Counted from the stretch's first letter, positions 1 through 12,579 are shown. The stretch is DNA of 64,000 nucleotides from Pelodera strongyloides (GCA_036852015.1 JAANDG010000382.1:1-64000); one strand, 5' to 3'. Notes: generated by a model not told the origin, from the sequence alone. Translations and numbers: made by a program.

Positions 1-58
1 TCGTACTTCTCTAGTCATCTGATTCTTAATACTTAAGTCTATTCATCAGATTCTTAAG

Positions 59-3000
59 GTCCGTCGGAGTCTTGCTGAAGATCTCGAGTTGCTTGTGAAA
101 TCGGCGGATTCTGAAGGCGATTTGTTATTAATTTTGAGAAAAGAGGACGCACACAAAGAAGGTTTGTTATTTGATATTTGTTCAACCTTTTTGCACAATC
201 AATCATTTCATCTTCTTCGCAAAATTTTGTCAAATTTTTCGAACTTTAAAAAATCTTTTCTTTATCTGTATACTACTCTGACCATGTACTCCGATTACAC
301 CAATTCGTTTACTTCCATTGTAAATGTTGGAAAATGTAATGTAATTATCAATCTATATAATAACTTCCATTGTAAATGTTGGATAATGTAATGTAATTAT
401 CAATCTATATAATAACTTCCATTGTAAATGTTGGATAATGTAATGTAATTATCAATCTATATAATAACTTCCATTGTAAATGTTGGATAATGTAATGTAA
501 TTATCAATCTATATAATAACTTCCATTGTAAATGTTGGATAATGTAATGTAATTATCAATCGATATATAATATAACATGTTTGGCATTCACTGCTATTGT
601 TTATTACTATGTTGTGTTCTCGTATTCTTTTTTTGTTCCCTACTAGCACCCAACAATTTAGTGTTGCACAGTTTGACAGTTGCACGCACTTCTATTATAA
701 GCTATATATATATATTTATATTTTGATAATTTGTTTTCAGACAAGTCTTCGACCAAGGACTATTCTATACGAGTAGACAGCGAGATTGTAGGCTGCAGGT
801 CCGATCTACTAGCTTCACTAGTCAAAAGGAAACAAAATGATATGGTGGTGGGGAATATTTAGTTAATTAATTAATTAGTTTAATTATTATTTATCACGCA
901 TTGTGCACCTACATGATGTGAAAACAATTTGTTCCCAGCCTAATTTCAACTTTGGGTGTTTTTTGAAAATTTCGTCTGTTTTTCACTGTTTGTTTATGGT
1001 TTACGTTTTCGCTCAACTGTAACGCGTGGAGTGTCGAGTATGTGCATCTGCTGTATATTGTCGTAGCGTAGATTAAACTAAGGAAGCCATTCGCAACTGT
1101 TTTAAGCATAGTTTCCAGCTGCATTCTTTGAATTCATTACTAGGGTGGAAATGTTATTTTTAAAAGTATTTTTTTAAGGTCATCGATGAAAAATTACTAC
1201 CACGATCGTTTTCGCAGCTACTCATTCATCATCTGTATACGGATCAGTTGAATTTTGACCAGGTAAGCTTTTCTAGCTGTTTTTCGAATTTCGATTGTAA
1301 TTGTATTATAAATGATTTATATTATAAAGTTTTACGGTTTATAATTAGGTTCTGAAACGAAACCTTAACCTTATGCGATTTTTGTAGATTTTGTGTTTTA
1401 CGTTATGACTCTTCCTTTTTTTTATGTATAGCGTGCATACATCGCTATTTTTACAATGTAATGTGTATTGTAGCTTACAATATGCTTTTTGTGGGTCATA
1501 TATTAAGTGTAATTTAGATTGCTCCGATTCCTGTAAGCCTTTCTTCCCTCAGCGAGGCGCGAGATATTGTTAGTGGCCGGTGCCCGAATACTCCCTACCA
1601 AAAGGCCGAACAGACCTTTCACATTGCCAACTTTTTCGGACTCAAACGCTTGGTGCAATGTATGTTTTAGTTGTCTTCTCAGTTTCTGTGTTTTATTGAT
1701 TTCATTTCTTAACTGTTCTAGCCTAGCAGACAGTGCTTGTGTTCAGTCAGAGTCAGACTAAAATAACAATATTGCTGAATTGCTCTCTCAAATATTTGAT
1801 TTAAGAATAGTGAATTTGAGCACTTTTCGAGCATGACACTGTAATGCGGCCAACGCGGGTTGAATGTCCGTTTAAGATTAGGCAGGCAGTTTAGTGACAA
1901 AAGTAAACTATGCAGCTTGAAAGTTGAGAACTGAAATATCTCGCGATATAGAATTTGAGACCACTATTACAATTCGGGACATTAGTTAGGGTCCGCACCT
2001 CGAGATGTGAGATGGTCGTGCACATTCGGCTTGGTGCTTAATACTCTGATTTACAGTGTGCGAAGATGTGATCGTTTCATCATTGTCACTCGACAATTGT
2101 ATTTCGATTCTTCATTGGGCCGAGGATGGAGGAAGTGTTTATGTTGCGAACATGGCAAGGAGATTTTTGGTGGGTCGGGTTTACTTTTTATATTTAATTT
2201 TTGTTTTGGTTCTTTATTGTTAATTGTCAAATTGCAAGTCCGTGCAGCTTCACGGCGTTGTATTGTACTCCTGGAGACTAGGATTTTCGATTGTTTGATT
2301 GAATTCATTTTACTTAATTAATTAGTTGATTGAGTGTTGATAAATAATTAATACGTAATCATTTCTGTCCTTTAGACAATTGAGTTCTCTCGGTTGACCC
2401 AATCGCATCACCTCTTTGATTTGTCCATCGAACATTTGGTTCATTGTGTATCAAGCCACTTTCTTCAGGTCAGTTTTCATTTAGATACTGTAATATTTTG
2501 AGATTTCCTGTAGTTTCCCTCCAATCCCTCCCCAATAGATGTGGGTAAGAAGATTGACCCTTTGTAAAGCAAAATACTAGCCGGTTTTTGAAACGCATCG
2601 AGCACATCATCGTTCTTATGCAGCATATGCAAATGAACATGAGTTAGAATAAAAAAATCGAGCATATTAGCATAAATACGTATGAATTCAGCTGTCCACG
2701 ATGCGTTTTAAAAACCGGCCGGTATTTCTCTTTAAATTCTTCTGAGATTTTCCCCTTTCTGAGGTTTTCCCCTTTTATGTGCCTTACTTCGTTCGGTTCC
2801 GTAGTTCAAGTTCAGTGTAAGTGGACCTGTTGACGCCGTACACCAATGAGCACGCATACATAGTCCCAATATATCAGTTATTTTTGTATATTTTCGTCGT
2901 ACCTCAGTACCTGTTACTGTTATGTAAGAGTATGTTTATTCCTCATTGTCAGTCTTATGGTTATTTGTTATTTATATCTTGTATATTTGTATTCTATGCC

Positions 3001-5923
3001 CTTTTTTAGGCTAGCGAAGTGGAAGTACTGGAAGCTATAATAAAATGGGGCGAACATGAATTACTGAAGAGAATGGAGGTTTGTATTTATTTTTCGATGG
3101 AAGGGCGAGTTTTGTTGAATTTTACGACTAGATTAATAGATTTGACTGATTTGAGCAACTGGCTTTACAGGTTAAAAAATCCTTTGAACGAACATTAAAA
3201 AAAAACATATTTTATTTTGTGAGCGTTGTGTTGTTTGTTCAGTTTCTGTGCTCCAAAGCGTGATGTTTTGTAAGTTTGATAAGATGAGATGTCAAAGCCA
3301 TATTTTCAGTGGCTGGAATGGTAATGGTGCAACTGTGGGAATAGTGGGAATATCGTTTATTGATTATTCTGAACTTGATTTACAGTTTTTCTCTCTCGTA
3401 ATTTTGCTTTGTTTTGTTAAAGCGAAAACCGCCGGTTTTTGAAACACCGACTACACCAGCATTCTTATGCAGCTTATGCAAATGTATATAAATTATAATA
3501 AATAATCGAGCTAAATTCGAGCAAATTAGCATAAATACATAATAATTCAGTTTTCCTCGATGTGTTTCTAAAACCGAACGGTATTTCGCTTTGAGGGACG
3601 AGTGGAGTATATAATAATTATAGTATTCCTTATTTCTTCTACTTCTTGCAGAGTCGTGAGCCAAACATCGTGGCCGATACGACACACTCGATTAGCCGAC
3701 GAGGCATTAGAAGGAACGAAGTGAGCGATGCAGAACTAAAGGTACGAGATTTTTTGTACAATATTAAAGCGGTATAGCATCCGGTTTTTGAAGCGTGTGT
3801 TTGACAACTGCGTACCCATGTAGTGTATACAAATAACTGCGCGATACTCCGCCATTTTTAGTCTAATTGTATTCGTTTGCGACCTACACTTGGTGATGAT
3901 ACAACGCCGAAATTACTTTTCAAAAACCAGGCTACTGTACCGCTTGAAAGGTTTAGTGCTCTCTGACCTCGTTCTGTTGGTATCCACGCGCTTATTGATG
4001 TCCAGGAATTGTAGATGATTATTTTCTCTATATTTGCCATACTTCTTCACTTCTTCTTGGCTCCATATTTTATATTTATCATTTGTTATCATTTGTTATC
4101 ACTTAATGTGAAATTATGTATTTTAGGGAATCCTTGAGCCTGTATCGAGTCTAATTCGAACGGATTACATCTTACCGCCGTTTCATCAGGTTGGTTTTCT
4201 TTTTCTTTTTATTACCAGCCGGATGAAGAGCCCCACGGTCTCTTCTCCGGCTGGATGAATCGGCATTCGGCCGACTGCACCTCTGTGTTTCGTTATAGCG
4301 CAACAGGCAGAGCGCTTGACTCCGAAGCGAGAGATCGAGATCGAGGTCAAGGGTTCGAACCCCGCCCGAGGCAATTATTTTTTTGTATGTTTCATTCCCA
4401 TTGTGTATTGCCGAAAACTTGATGAAAAGGCGTCGTTTCCGACATTGTGACAAAAAATCTTTGTCGTTTATATACTAGGGTACTTAGTGTTTTACTATAA
4501 AGATTATAAAGAATCCATGAAGAGGCCCGGGCGAGGTCTATTGATCCGATTGGTGTGTAATGTCGAAATATGTAGACGTTAGGTTTTATTGTTCTCAGAG
4601 CCTCAACTCTGCCTATCGTCGTGGAATCATCGAACGAAGTCCGCTAAAAGACCTCGTCATATGTTCATCGACAGCGGAAATCAATCCGGATCTGCACTGG
4701 TTCTGTCCGGATCCGGAAGCCAGCGGTCCGCGCTTCTACTTGCCGTATTTTCAGGTAATTATTTAATTTTATTATTATTCATTAGTATATCAGACTTTCA
4801 GACAGGTAACCCAGGTAGAATTTTCTTTCTCTGACAATAATGAGTGTTAATTGTTACTGTTAACCTTATCGTTATCTTACCGTTGAGCCGCGTCATCATG
4901 TGGCTGACGTTGTAATTGAGTGTGTACGAAAGAATTTTTATTTAGATTGTGAAATCGCATATGAATCGTTTGTTGGAAGAGGAGAGACGTGTTCCGTCTA
5001 CATCTGCTCCGAGTGAGGGGAGAGGAAGTGGGACCACGTCGACCACTCCTCCCAATGCCTTGAAGGTATGCATTAATTGACTATTATATTAAAGCGAAAT
5101 ACAGGCCGGTTTTTGAAACGCATCGTGGACAACTAAATTCTTAGTATTTTTGCAAAGTTACTCGAAGTTTGCTCGATATTTTATTCTAATCTGTACTCAT
5201 TTGAGTGTCCCCGGTGCGTTTCAAAAACCGGCCGGTAGAAAGGAAAGGCTTCGCAGACTAAGCTCCACCGGAGAGATAGACATGTGTACATCAACCTACG
5301 TTTGTCCGAAAGAAGATTTGTCTTAGATTATGTACTGCATTGTTTTTTCGGTTATCACTTTCTTTGCATAAATCAGTGCGTTGAGCTATTTAACCGATTC
5401 AGGCCATCTCGACATTCGGCTTGCAAATTTGTATATTTGAGAGAGAAACGTCGTTCATACAACACTTACAGTTTCATACAAGTTCAAAACACAAAATTCA
5501 AGTTCTGACACATACCTGTGACTCTGCCCACTCCGATAATCGAATCTCAATTGAAGAAGGATCAGTGGAACATTCTCGCAGGTTCCATTAACTTGGCAAA
5601 CATTTTCAGCTTTCATACACCAGTGAATCCAAAGTACTTTGTTTCAGGTAGTGATCACCAACTGTGAGCCCGACCTATTGGATGAAACGACTTTTAACGA
5701 AACTCGTCAAAAGATTGTGAAACAAATTGAATCGGCCGATAAGGAATACGGACTTCGTTTTATGCCCCGGCCATTCCATAGACGATTGGCTTTGACACTC
5801 GTGGGTTTCTATTTTTCTTTTATTGGTATTCACCAAACTGTGAATTTTGGAAATGAAGAAGGATTTGAGTGTGTTTGCGTTTGTTTGTATGTGTGTGTGT
5901 GTGTGTGTGTGTGTTTGTTTGTT

Positions 5924-5974
<51 letters not shown>

Positions 5975-6322
5975 TGTGTGTGTGTGTGTGTGTGGTATGT
6001 GTGTGTTTGGGAATCAAATGTTCGAAATTGTTTTATTTGTTCATCAAAGTTGTAATTTCAGATCTCCTCCCGAGTACTGCGAGAATGTTCCATTGATCCT
6101 TCTTCAATTGAAGTTCGGTTATCGGAGTGGGCGGAGTCACAGGTATGGCCCATGAACTTGTATTTTGTATTTTGAATTTGTATGGAAAGTGCTAGCCAAC
6201 TAACTTCCTTAATTGCTTTCTCGTATGTGTGGCTGTCTTTAAAGCGTAATACCGGCCGGTTTTTGAAACTCATCGTGGGCAATTGATTTCTTTCGTATTT
6301 ATGCTAATTTGCTCGAATTTAG

Positions 6323-6419
<97 letters not shown>

Positions 6420-6470
6420 ACCCCCCCCCCCCCACCACACACACCCCCCCCCCCCCCCCCCCCCCCCACC

Positions 6471-6558
<88 letters not shown>

Positions 6559-7304
6559 ACCCCCCCCCCATTTTTTTATTCTAATTTATGTTTATTTGTA
6601 TAAGAATGATGGCATACGCGTATTCGATGTGTTTCAGAAACCGACCGGTCGCTTTAAAACAAACGAACTTCTTGTTCTTGCTAGCTAAATTCCTCAACTG
6701 CTTTCTCATATTTGTGGCGCGTTTTTTTTTAAAACGAATCAAGTTCTTGTTCTAACTAATGTACTAATGTTAAACATTTTCTTGCTTGACATTTTGAAAT
6801 ACTAGTTTCCATATTTTCATAATTCGGCTCCTTTTCCTTTCATTATTTTTCCTTCAGGAGGGTTCTTCCACTTCGTCCAGTGTCCGTCTTCACTGTGGCA
6901 GTCAACCGGTGTTGCGCTGGCCCGATATTATGACTCTGGAGAGGAAAAAGAAGGGTTCGTCTTGGCTATGACGTTTTTTTTTAAGTTTCTGAATTTGTGA
7001 ATTCTAGTATGGTATGGGATAAACGATAAATGTTCCGGAGCTCCCGTTCAGCAATAAGTCTACAAATTTATGTTTATATTTATTAGCACAGTGTGTTCAC
7101 AAGGTTGAATAAGACTCGTGTGTGAACAACCGAATGACGGAATGACCCATAATTGCTATAAGCTTCTCTTGTTATAAATACTACTCTTGCTATACGGTTC
7201 ATATATAATAGTTAATTTCAGGCAAGTGCCTCGATTGCCAGCGCGTCAAAAGTGAGTCAAATATCGATGTGCGACCGTGCAGGGCATTTGAATCGGATGC
7301 TTGA
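59..7304 (+). CDS. hpo-9: BTBD7 / HPO-9-like BTB-BACK domain protein, 3' part
   Basis: The 5' end is outside the window. Exons that keep phase: 59-161, 741-844, 1179-1262, 1518-1659, 2057-2169, 2376-2468, 3010-3078, 3652-3741, 4127-4189, 4599-4754, 4946-5065, 5648-5800, 6062-6142, 6858-6954 and 7222-7304 (TGA), giving 516 residues. The first exons end a BTB domain (LLIHHLYTDQLNF). They are followed by a helical BACK-type region (CEDVIVSSLSLDNCISILHW; then EVLEAIIKWGEHELLKRM; SREPNIVADTTHSISRRG; IRTDYILPPFHQ) that follows human BTBD7 almost block by block. The C-terminal part (NALKVVITNCEPDLLDETTF onwards) is nematode-specific as far as I can tell and ends after a short CLDC motif. BTBD7 regulates epithelial dynamics in vertebrates; C. 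elegans hpo-9 is its named orthologue. The start of the first exon (59) and the donor after 844 (or 847) are the least certain points. Introns carry five or more foldback elements. Confidence 0.9.
311..561. repeat. 52-bp minisatellite, about 5 copies
   Basis: The unit begins acttccattgtaaatgttgg and repeats every 52 bp (311, 363, 415, 467 and so on), nearly identical between copies. It lies inside the hpo-9 intron 162-740. Confidence 0.9.
2564..2735. mobile_element. Foldback element, family A (CCGGCCGG type)
   Basis: About 170-180 bp, near-palindromic. Outer ends resemble ttaaagcgaaataccggccg followed by a tttttgaaacgcatcg block, and their reverse complement. The loop contains a conserved gctaatttgctcgaattt stretch. 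This copy lies in an hpo-9 intron and has slightly decayed ends. No coding capacity, so it is a MITE-like non-autonomous element. Confidence 0.85.
3418..3593. mobile_element. Foldback element, family A
   Basis: Same terminal and loop motifs as the copy at 2564-2735, with about 10-15% divergence by eye. Lies in an hpo-9 intron. Confidence 0.85.
3764..3948. mobile_element. Foldback element, family A2
   Basis: Related to family A, with ends ttaaagcggtatagcatccgg and reverse complement ccaggctactgtaccgcttgaa. The internal loop differs from family A (gtacccatgtagtgtatac). Lies in an hpo-9 intron. Confidence 0.7.
4281..4373 (+). pseudogene. tRNA-like sequence, Arg-type anticodon, degenerate
   Basis: A tRNA-like D-arm (tagcgcaacaggcagagcgc), an anticodon-like loop ctccgaa, a T-arm core ggttcgaacc and a 3' cgaggca are visible. 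The 5' acceptor half does not pair properly with the 3' end and extra sequence sits between the anticodon and T arms. Probably a tRNA pseudogene or SINE head in an hpo-9 intron. A tRNAscan-SE score would decide. Confidence 0.5.
5089..5237. mobile_element. Foldback element, family A
   Basis: The left end ttaaagcgaaatacaggccg and the right caaaaaccggccggta match the family. The right outer end is truncated. Lies in an hpo-9 intron. Confidence 0.8.
5878..6008. repeat. (GT)n microsatellite
   Basis: About 130 bp of imperfect GT dinucleotides with gtttgttt and ggtatg interruptions, in the hpo-9 intron 5801-6061. Confidence 0.95.
6238..6657. mobile_element. Foldback element, family A, split by a poly-C tract
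   Basis: Left half tttaaagcgtaataccggcc at 6238-6322 and right half 6571-6657 ending ccgaccggtcgctttaa are an ordinary family A copy. The central few bases of the loop are replaced by a C-rich run of about 247 bp (6323-6569). Confidence 0.85.
6323..6569. repeat. Poly-C tract of about 247 bp
   Basis: Almost pure cytosine with about a dozen isolated A residues, on the + strand inside an hpo-9 intron and inside a family A element. It may be a real expanded tract (G-quadruplex forming on the opposite strand) or a sequencing/assembly artefact; the sequence alone cannot tell. Confidence 0.9.
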
Positions 7305-8229
7305 AGATGGCGGTTTGGTTAATGAGAAGAGATTGTGTATTATGTATGTTAGATGGGTCTCATTCTTTCTCTCTCTCTCTCTCCCTCCCCCTCTCTCGCT
7401 TGTACCATATGTTTGGAAAACTCTGTAGCTGTGATGTGTCTTTTAATAATTCAAAAGAAATTTTTATATGTAGCATAAGCAGGGAGTCTGCTTATTTTTT
7501 ACCATTTAGTACTTGAAGTTGAGTAATTAATACTACAATATCGATTTGGAATTTTGAACAGCGCTACCCATTAGTGGTTTGAATGTGTGCAATAGATATT
7601 ATGTGAATTTTTATAAGAATAAGTTTTTTGTGGCTAGACACATTTTGTACATAGATACATTTCTTCTTTGCGGCTTCGTCTTCATATAAATACCACTCCC
7701 TTTGTTTTTAAAATCTTATTTTGTGATATATTGATTGACGGGTCGATGTTTCTTTGAGTGTACAACGAATTGTTTTTGAATCAAGTACAAATTATTAAAA
7801 TTATTGATTTCTAATAAGAATGTGTTTACTATTTAATAAAGAGTTTAAATGATGAGTTTTGATTCTGTGAATAGTAGAAATAAGAAATGCGGAGTTTGGA
7901 AATTTGATATTCAGTGATTCAATTTTCTTGAAAAAGCACGATCTGATGGGATTGTTTTCACAGGCCCTGATTAAATCTTGCGTTTTAGTTGTCTGTGGAA
8001 CCACTTTCTTTTGTTGTATGTTGGATTTGTGTATTTAGTGATAGTGGTGTGCATCGCAAAACTTATGAATATACTTTGGTAATGTGCTGGTACAGATGGT
8101 CTGGTGTATACTATACTAGCAGCGTATATGTGGATATGACGTCATAGATTGCAGTATATTTATTAAACTCTTCTGATAGCTTATTACTCCGTTTTGGAAG
8201 TGGAATGTATGGTAGTTGAGAGATGATTG
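7305..8229. other. 3' intergenic / UTR stretch
   Basis: Downstream of the hpo-9 stop. An AATAAA at 7835-7840 (+) could end the hpo-9 mRNA. A tttatt at 8159-8164 is an AATAAA on the minus strand, about 70 bp past the stop of ShK gene A. A CT-rich microsatellite lies at about 7362-7400. No further coding segment recognised. Confidence 0.5.
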
Positions 8230-10041
8230 TTAGCAGAGATTGCACGTCTTTTTACAGTAGACTGGCTGAAATGGCAGGCTTTAGTTTCATTTAAAAATAG
8301 ATGGTTGGTCCTTATATTTCGTGTTTGGAATCATGTGGGTGTCGAAAAGAGAAATAAGTAAAAAGTAGAGAGAGAGAGGAAGAGGAAGGAGAGATAGAGA
8401 GATGAAGGAGGAAATAGTTATAGAAAACTTACGACAAGTAGGGAATACTGTGCATTCGTACAGTAGGTTGGTGCACAATTCCATCCGGGAGTGTCCACAC
8501 AGCCACCGGGTGTAGTGGGGGCTGAACAAAATGAATACAGTAAGAAAACCTGAACTGGAGGTGAAGGAAAAAAGAAAAAAGACGCGGCGACAAGGGTTTC
8601 TTCGCCGCACGCGGTAAAATCCTGTGCGGCGCACCATTTAGTTTCATGTTGTGTGCTTAGGTCAGTCTAAATTGAAAATGACATACCATGCCATCCAGGC
8701 GGCTTTTCCCGAATCTGTTATCTGATGCTAGCTATTCAAATTAAAGCGAAATACCGGTCGCTTTGTGAAACACATCGAGTAGACCAGCATTCTTATGCAG
8801 CCTATGCAAATGAACATAAATTAGAATAAAAATTCGTGCAAAGTAGCATAAATACGTAAGAATTCAGTTGTCCACGATCACGATGCGTTTCAAAAACCGG
8901 CCGGTAATTCGTTTTAAGGCATTTACTGGCTCTCACCTGGACCTGTTGGTATGCAAACTCCGCATGTAACTGCACAATTGTATGCCATTACTGTCTTATA
9001 TGCATCCTCATTACAACGTGACTTCTGCGACGCACAATATGTGGCAGTATCGGCACAGGCGACTGTCTAAATGGATAAGTTGTCTCTGATCGTCCCAAAA
9101 CAGAACTAACCATAAAAACTAAAAGGCAGCAACTTGTAGAACGTAGCAGTTTGGGTGTTATGGGAATTTACAGCATTTTTCCTGAAACCCGCTTTCGGCA
9201 CAAGCAAAATCAGCATAAATGTGAATGAGGAAAGTATTCAACAACAATTTAAAGTAAAGACAACATAAACATAATAAAATCACCGTTGGTGCAGGAGGTG
9301 GTGTTGTTGGCGCGGGAATTGGACCTGAAGTTATATATATACGGTAATTTTGTAGGTTCGTGCATAATTGAGCAATTAACATATTAAGCTATGTTTAGGG
9401 GGTGCATTTAAACATGAGACACACTGTATATATGGGCAACGTAAAGAGGCTTCACTATGACTATGGTAACTTTGGTAGGACGCGAGGGCGCCGTGAACAA
9501 CAGTAAATCGGTGGGTGGCTTGTGCGTTAGGAGCGCAAAGAAATCTGTTCATCGCTTGCTTTTGGCGTGAGCTCAGTTAGCGGGCCGCCCATTCAGGACA
9601 AGGCGTCAGAAGTGGTAGATTACACGTAAAATTTTTGAAAATGATAATGTTTTGTGCACTCACAGCAGTATTGTCCTTCGCATTGGAACCCCTCAAACGC
9701 ACAGTCAGTACAGGCTGAAATAGAAGAAATTAACGGAAAAGGAAGAAACTAGAAAAGGTAGAGCCAGTGTAAGATTAGGCGTTTCGTTTTAGGCTTCTCG
9801 TTGGGCTTGCTAATTCCTACATTTCAACTAGATAGTTGGTAGAAATGAGTGCAAAAAGTGCATTATCAATGCGAACGAGTGACTTTAATGTTAGCCGCAA
9901 AATATTATTAATAATAAAAAATAAACAAAATAAAAGTAACTCACGAATGAATGCCGGATCACCATTCGAACACATTTGCTGTACGGAAAGCGCAATTAAT
10001 GCCTGGAATATAGCCCAGAAAAGCATATCTGCAAACGACAT
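8230..10041 (-). CDS. Secreted ShK-domain protein A
   Basis: Six exons (minus strand order): 9945-10041, 9664-9714, 9284-9324, 8937-9066, 8433-8521, 8230-8265, all in phase; 147 residues. The start MSFADMLFWAIFQALIALS is a signal peptide. Then come a Cys-rich motif (MCSNGDPAFI...CTDCAFEGFQCEGQYC), a short Pro/Thr linker (PIPAPTTPPPAPT), an ShK-type six-cysteine domain (CADTATYCASQ ... NCAVTCGVC), and a second Cys module split over two exons (GGCVDTPGWNCAP ... PVYCKKTCNLC). A 3' splice acceptor with no ATG between it and the start (rc of about 10057) is a likely leader trans-splice site. Exon order and phases are identical to gene B at 43160-44706, and three exons have identical lengths (130, 89, 36 nt). 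ShK domains are common in nematode secreted proteins; the specific role is unknown. Confidence 0.85.
8741..8917. mobile_element. Foldback element, family A
   Basis: Ends ttaaagcgaaataccggtcg and ccggccggtaattcgttttaa. Sits in an intron of ShK gene A, 20 bp from an exon. Confidence 0.85.
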
Positions 10042-10059
10042 AATATTAGTTCCCTGATT

Positions 10060-10876
10060 TGTTATATACATTCATAAAATCCGAATAAGAGAAATATATC
10101 AAGATAAACTTGTGGTTAGTGAACGTAACTCCGTCAGCGTGCATTAGTTAAACATTGAAACATTCCAATGTGATATTATATGAAAGCAAGAAATGCGATA
10201 AAATGCCATAAATCCTAGGTTTTACATATCGACTAATGTAAATCCCGAACGAAGCCTTAGTTGGTACTTAGTTATTATGAACATAAACACGAGAAACACA
10301 AAAACAATAGTATGTTTTAATGATAATGGCTGGAATTCCCCTTAGCAAACAGTGTCGGAGCCGGACCACTCCAGTTTAGTAGGGGTGCTTTTGGTGTGCA
10401 CGAAAAGGGCCTTCTCTTTGGCCCTTTGGCGGGCACTTGACTTGACACCTTCCGCCTGGTTCTTTGGAGCTGTACACCCCATCGCTTAGGTCATTATTAC
10501 TTTTTTTCTTACGTTCCGGATCTTTGTAGAGTATGCTCGTACAGAACTTTTTGATCTACACCCGGGGTAGATCATTATCCCTTCTTACATAATCTTTTGA
10601 TCTAGAGTCAGTGTAGATCATTTTCACACGTGAGGGATACTTTGTTCAGGAGTATGTTAATTTTTTTGTCTTGTGTGAGGATGTCTACCCGTGAATAGTA
10701 CGGGTCTTTTTTGTGTGTTTTTCTAGATCTACGTGTCTTTCTCTGTGTCCTATGTTATGTTTTGACATCACATCACACGTATATATAGAACAGTGTTACC
10801 TGGTTTCATATCTCACGACCAACCCTTGCGCTAACGGTGATTTCTACACAGTAAGAAAAATTTTGCGCAACTAGGC
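10060..10876. other. Upstream intergenic of ShK gene A, no gene seen
   Basis: A short GC-richer block at about 10330-10490 and two consecutive small hairpins sharing gatctaca/tgtagatc arms at 10551-10622 are visible. No open frame or RNA family was recognised. The region ends at a family B foldback element. Confidence 0.4.
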
Positions 10877-11272
10877 TTAAAGGGACAGGCCCATCAAAGT
10901 AAACCTATATTTACGATACGTTCATAATGATTATAAAGCAATTTTATTACAATATATACAAACTAAATTTCACCTTCATTCACCCTGGGAAACTTTTTTC
11001 CGATGCGCTCAATGCATATGTCTACCGTAAAACGGAAATTTCCAAGCTGCCTATGCAAATTTATCGTAAAATTAGACTGCGATCAAAATTTGCGTATACG
11101 GCTTTGAAATCTGCAGCTTTACGATATACATATGAGTTGAGCGCATCGGAAAAAAGTGTCCCAGGGTGAATGAAGGTGAAATTTGGTTTGTATATATTGT
11201 AATAAAAATGCTTTGTAAACAGTATGAACATCTCGTCAACATAGGTTTGATTTGATGGGCCTGTCCCTTTAA
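10877..11272. mobile_element. Foldback element, family B (about 395 bp)
   Basis: Near-perfect palindrome with ends ttaaagggacaggcccatca and tgatgggcctgtccctttaa. Both arms contain ttcattcaccctggga. A second copy of the same length is at 35976-36372. Confidence 0.9.
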
Positions 11273-11906
11273 ACTTCCAATATTGCTTCTTTTTTGTCAC
11301 TTTTGTGTAGCCCATTACTATCATTTTGGTGACTGAATTTTGTGAAAAACCCGAAAATATGAAGAAAAAAACTAATTTGGGTCTTCTTCACTTTAGATGT
11401 AGATGTATAGGTGTCGCAACGGGCTAAGTGACTGCAAGTTGCTTCTCTATCAGAATACTCGAAGCGGCGATGAAAATTAAATTATACACAGTTACCGTAA
11501 TCAATAATCAATAACTAATAAATAACGTATAGCTAGTGAAGACATATATATTGCGCACCAGTAAAAATTCGGAATAGAACTTCAGAAATGAACCGATATT
11601 CGGGTAGGGCGAAAAATATTTCATGAAAACTAGTGTGAAAGTATGAAAGAAAAGCTTATAGGAGCTGAAATGGCTATTCCTATTTGGCAAGCAGCTTTTA
11701 TGAACGTTTCCATCCGATATTCGCGGCAAACATCCACAAAAACTTGTAGATTTTTGTTATTTGAACACCTGTTCTAACTTTTACCACGTGAAAGGGGGCA
11801 AGGGTGCGAGCTACCGGAATTAATAATAAGAATTGTAGTTTTGTAGGCGATTGTGTGAATGATGTCCTTAAAGTTGTCTTTGTCCTTACATACCTCACCC
11901 TTACTA

Positions 11907-12346
11907 TTAAAGGATCGCAGTCACTCCAAAATCATCATTTTGCTTCCAGTTTACTTGAATTTAGTAAAGAATAAAGCAAAATACGTTACCAAAACCGAAT
12001 AATTTGAATTCCAACTCAGGGGGTGAACAAGTAGAAAAGTAGTTCTACTTAACTACCGCGGGATTATGAAACGTGTAGTGATATGCCTGCAGACCTTTGC
12101 AGTATATGTAAAGATATAATATGCAGATATTTGCCGAAATAATTTGCATACTCCCGATCGGGAAGCAGCTGTATGAACACATTTCGTGATCCTGCGGTAG
12201 TTAAGTAGAACTACTTTTCTACTTGTTCACTCCCTGAGTTGGAATTCAAATTATTCGGTTTTGGTAAAGTATTTGTCTCTATTCTTTACTAAATACAAGT
12301 AAACTCGAATAAAACCGACGATTTTGTAGTGACTGCGATCCTTTAA
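11907..12346. mobile_element. Foldback element, family F (about 440 bp)
   Basis: Ends ttaaaggatcgcagtcactc and gtgactgcgatcctttaa. The inner arms are also complementary (gggtgaacaagtagaaaagt against acttttctacttgttcact), so one strand could fold into a hairpin of about 200 bp. Confidence 0.9.
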
Positions 12347-12397
12347 AGGCAAAATACGGCTCATGTCCACGTAAAAGTTATTCCAAATTTTGATATG

Positions 12398-12579
12398 TTG
12401 AAGCGAAATGCCGGCCGGTTTCTGAAACGCATCGAGTACAGCAGCGTTCTTATGCAGCTTATGCAAAGGAACATAAATTAGAATAAAAAATCGAGCTAAA
12501 TTCGAGTAACTTAGCATAAATACGTACAAATTATGTTGTCCGCGATGCGTTTCAAAAACCGACCGGTATTTCGGTTTAA
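12398..12579. mobile_element. Foldback element, family A
   Basis: Ends ttgaagcgaaatgccggccg and ccgaccggtatttcggtttaa. About 50 bp from a family F copy. Confidence 0.85.

Noticed and set aside
4281..4373. A functional tRNA-Arg gene
   Set aside because: Acceptor and T stems do not pair and there is excess sequence in the variable region; kept only as a tRNA-like remnant.
5820..6155. Val/Cys- or His/Thr-rich open frames
   Set aside because: Translations of the GT microsatellite in an hpo-9 intron.
6270..6603. Long poly-Gly / poly-Pro open frames
   Set aside because: They are translations of the poly-C tract and have no splice or start context.
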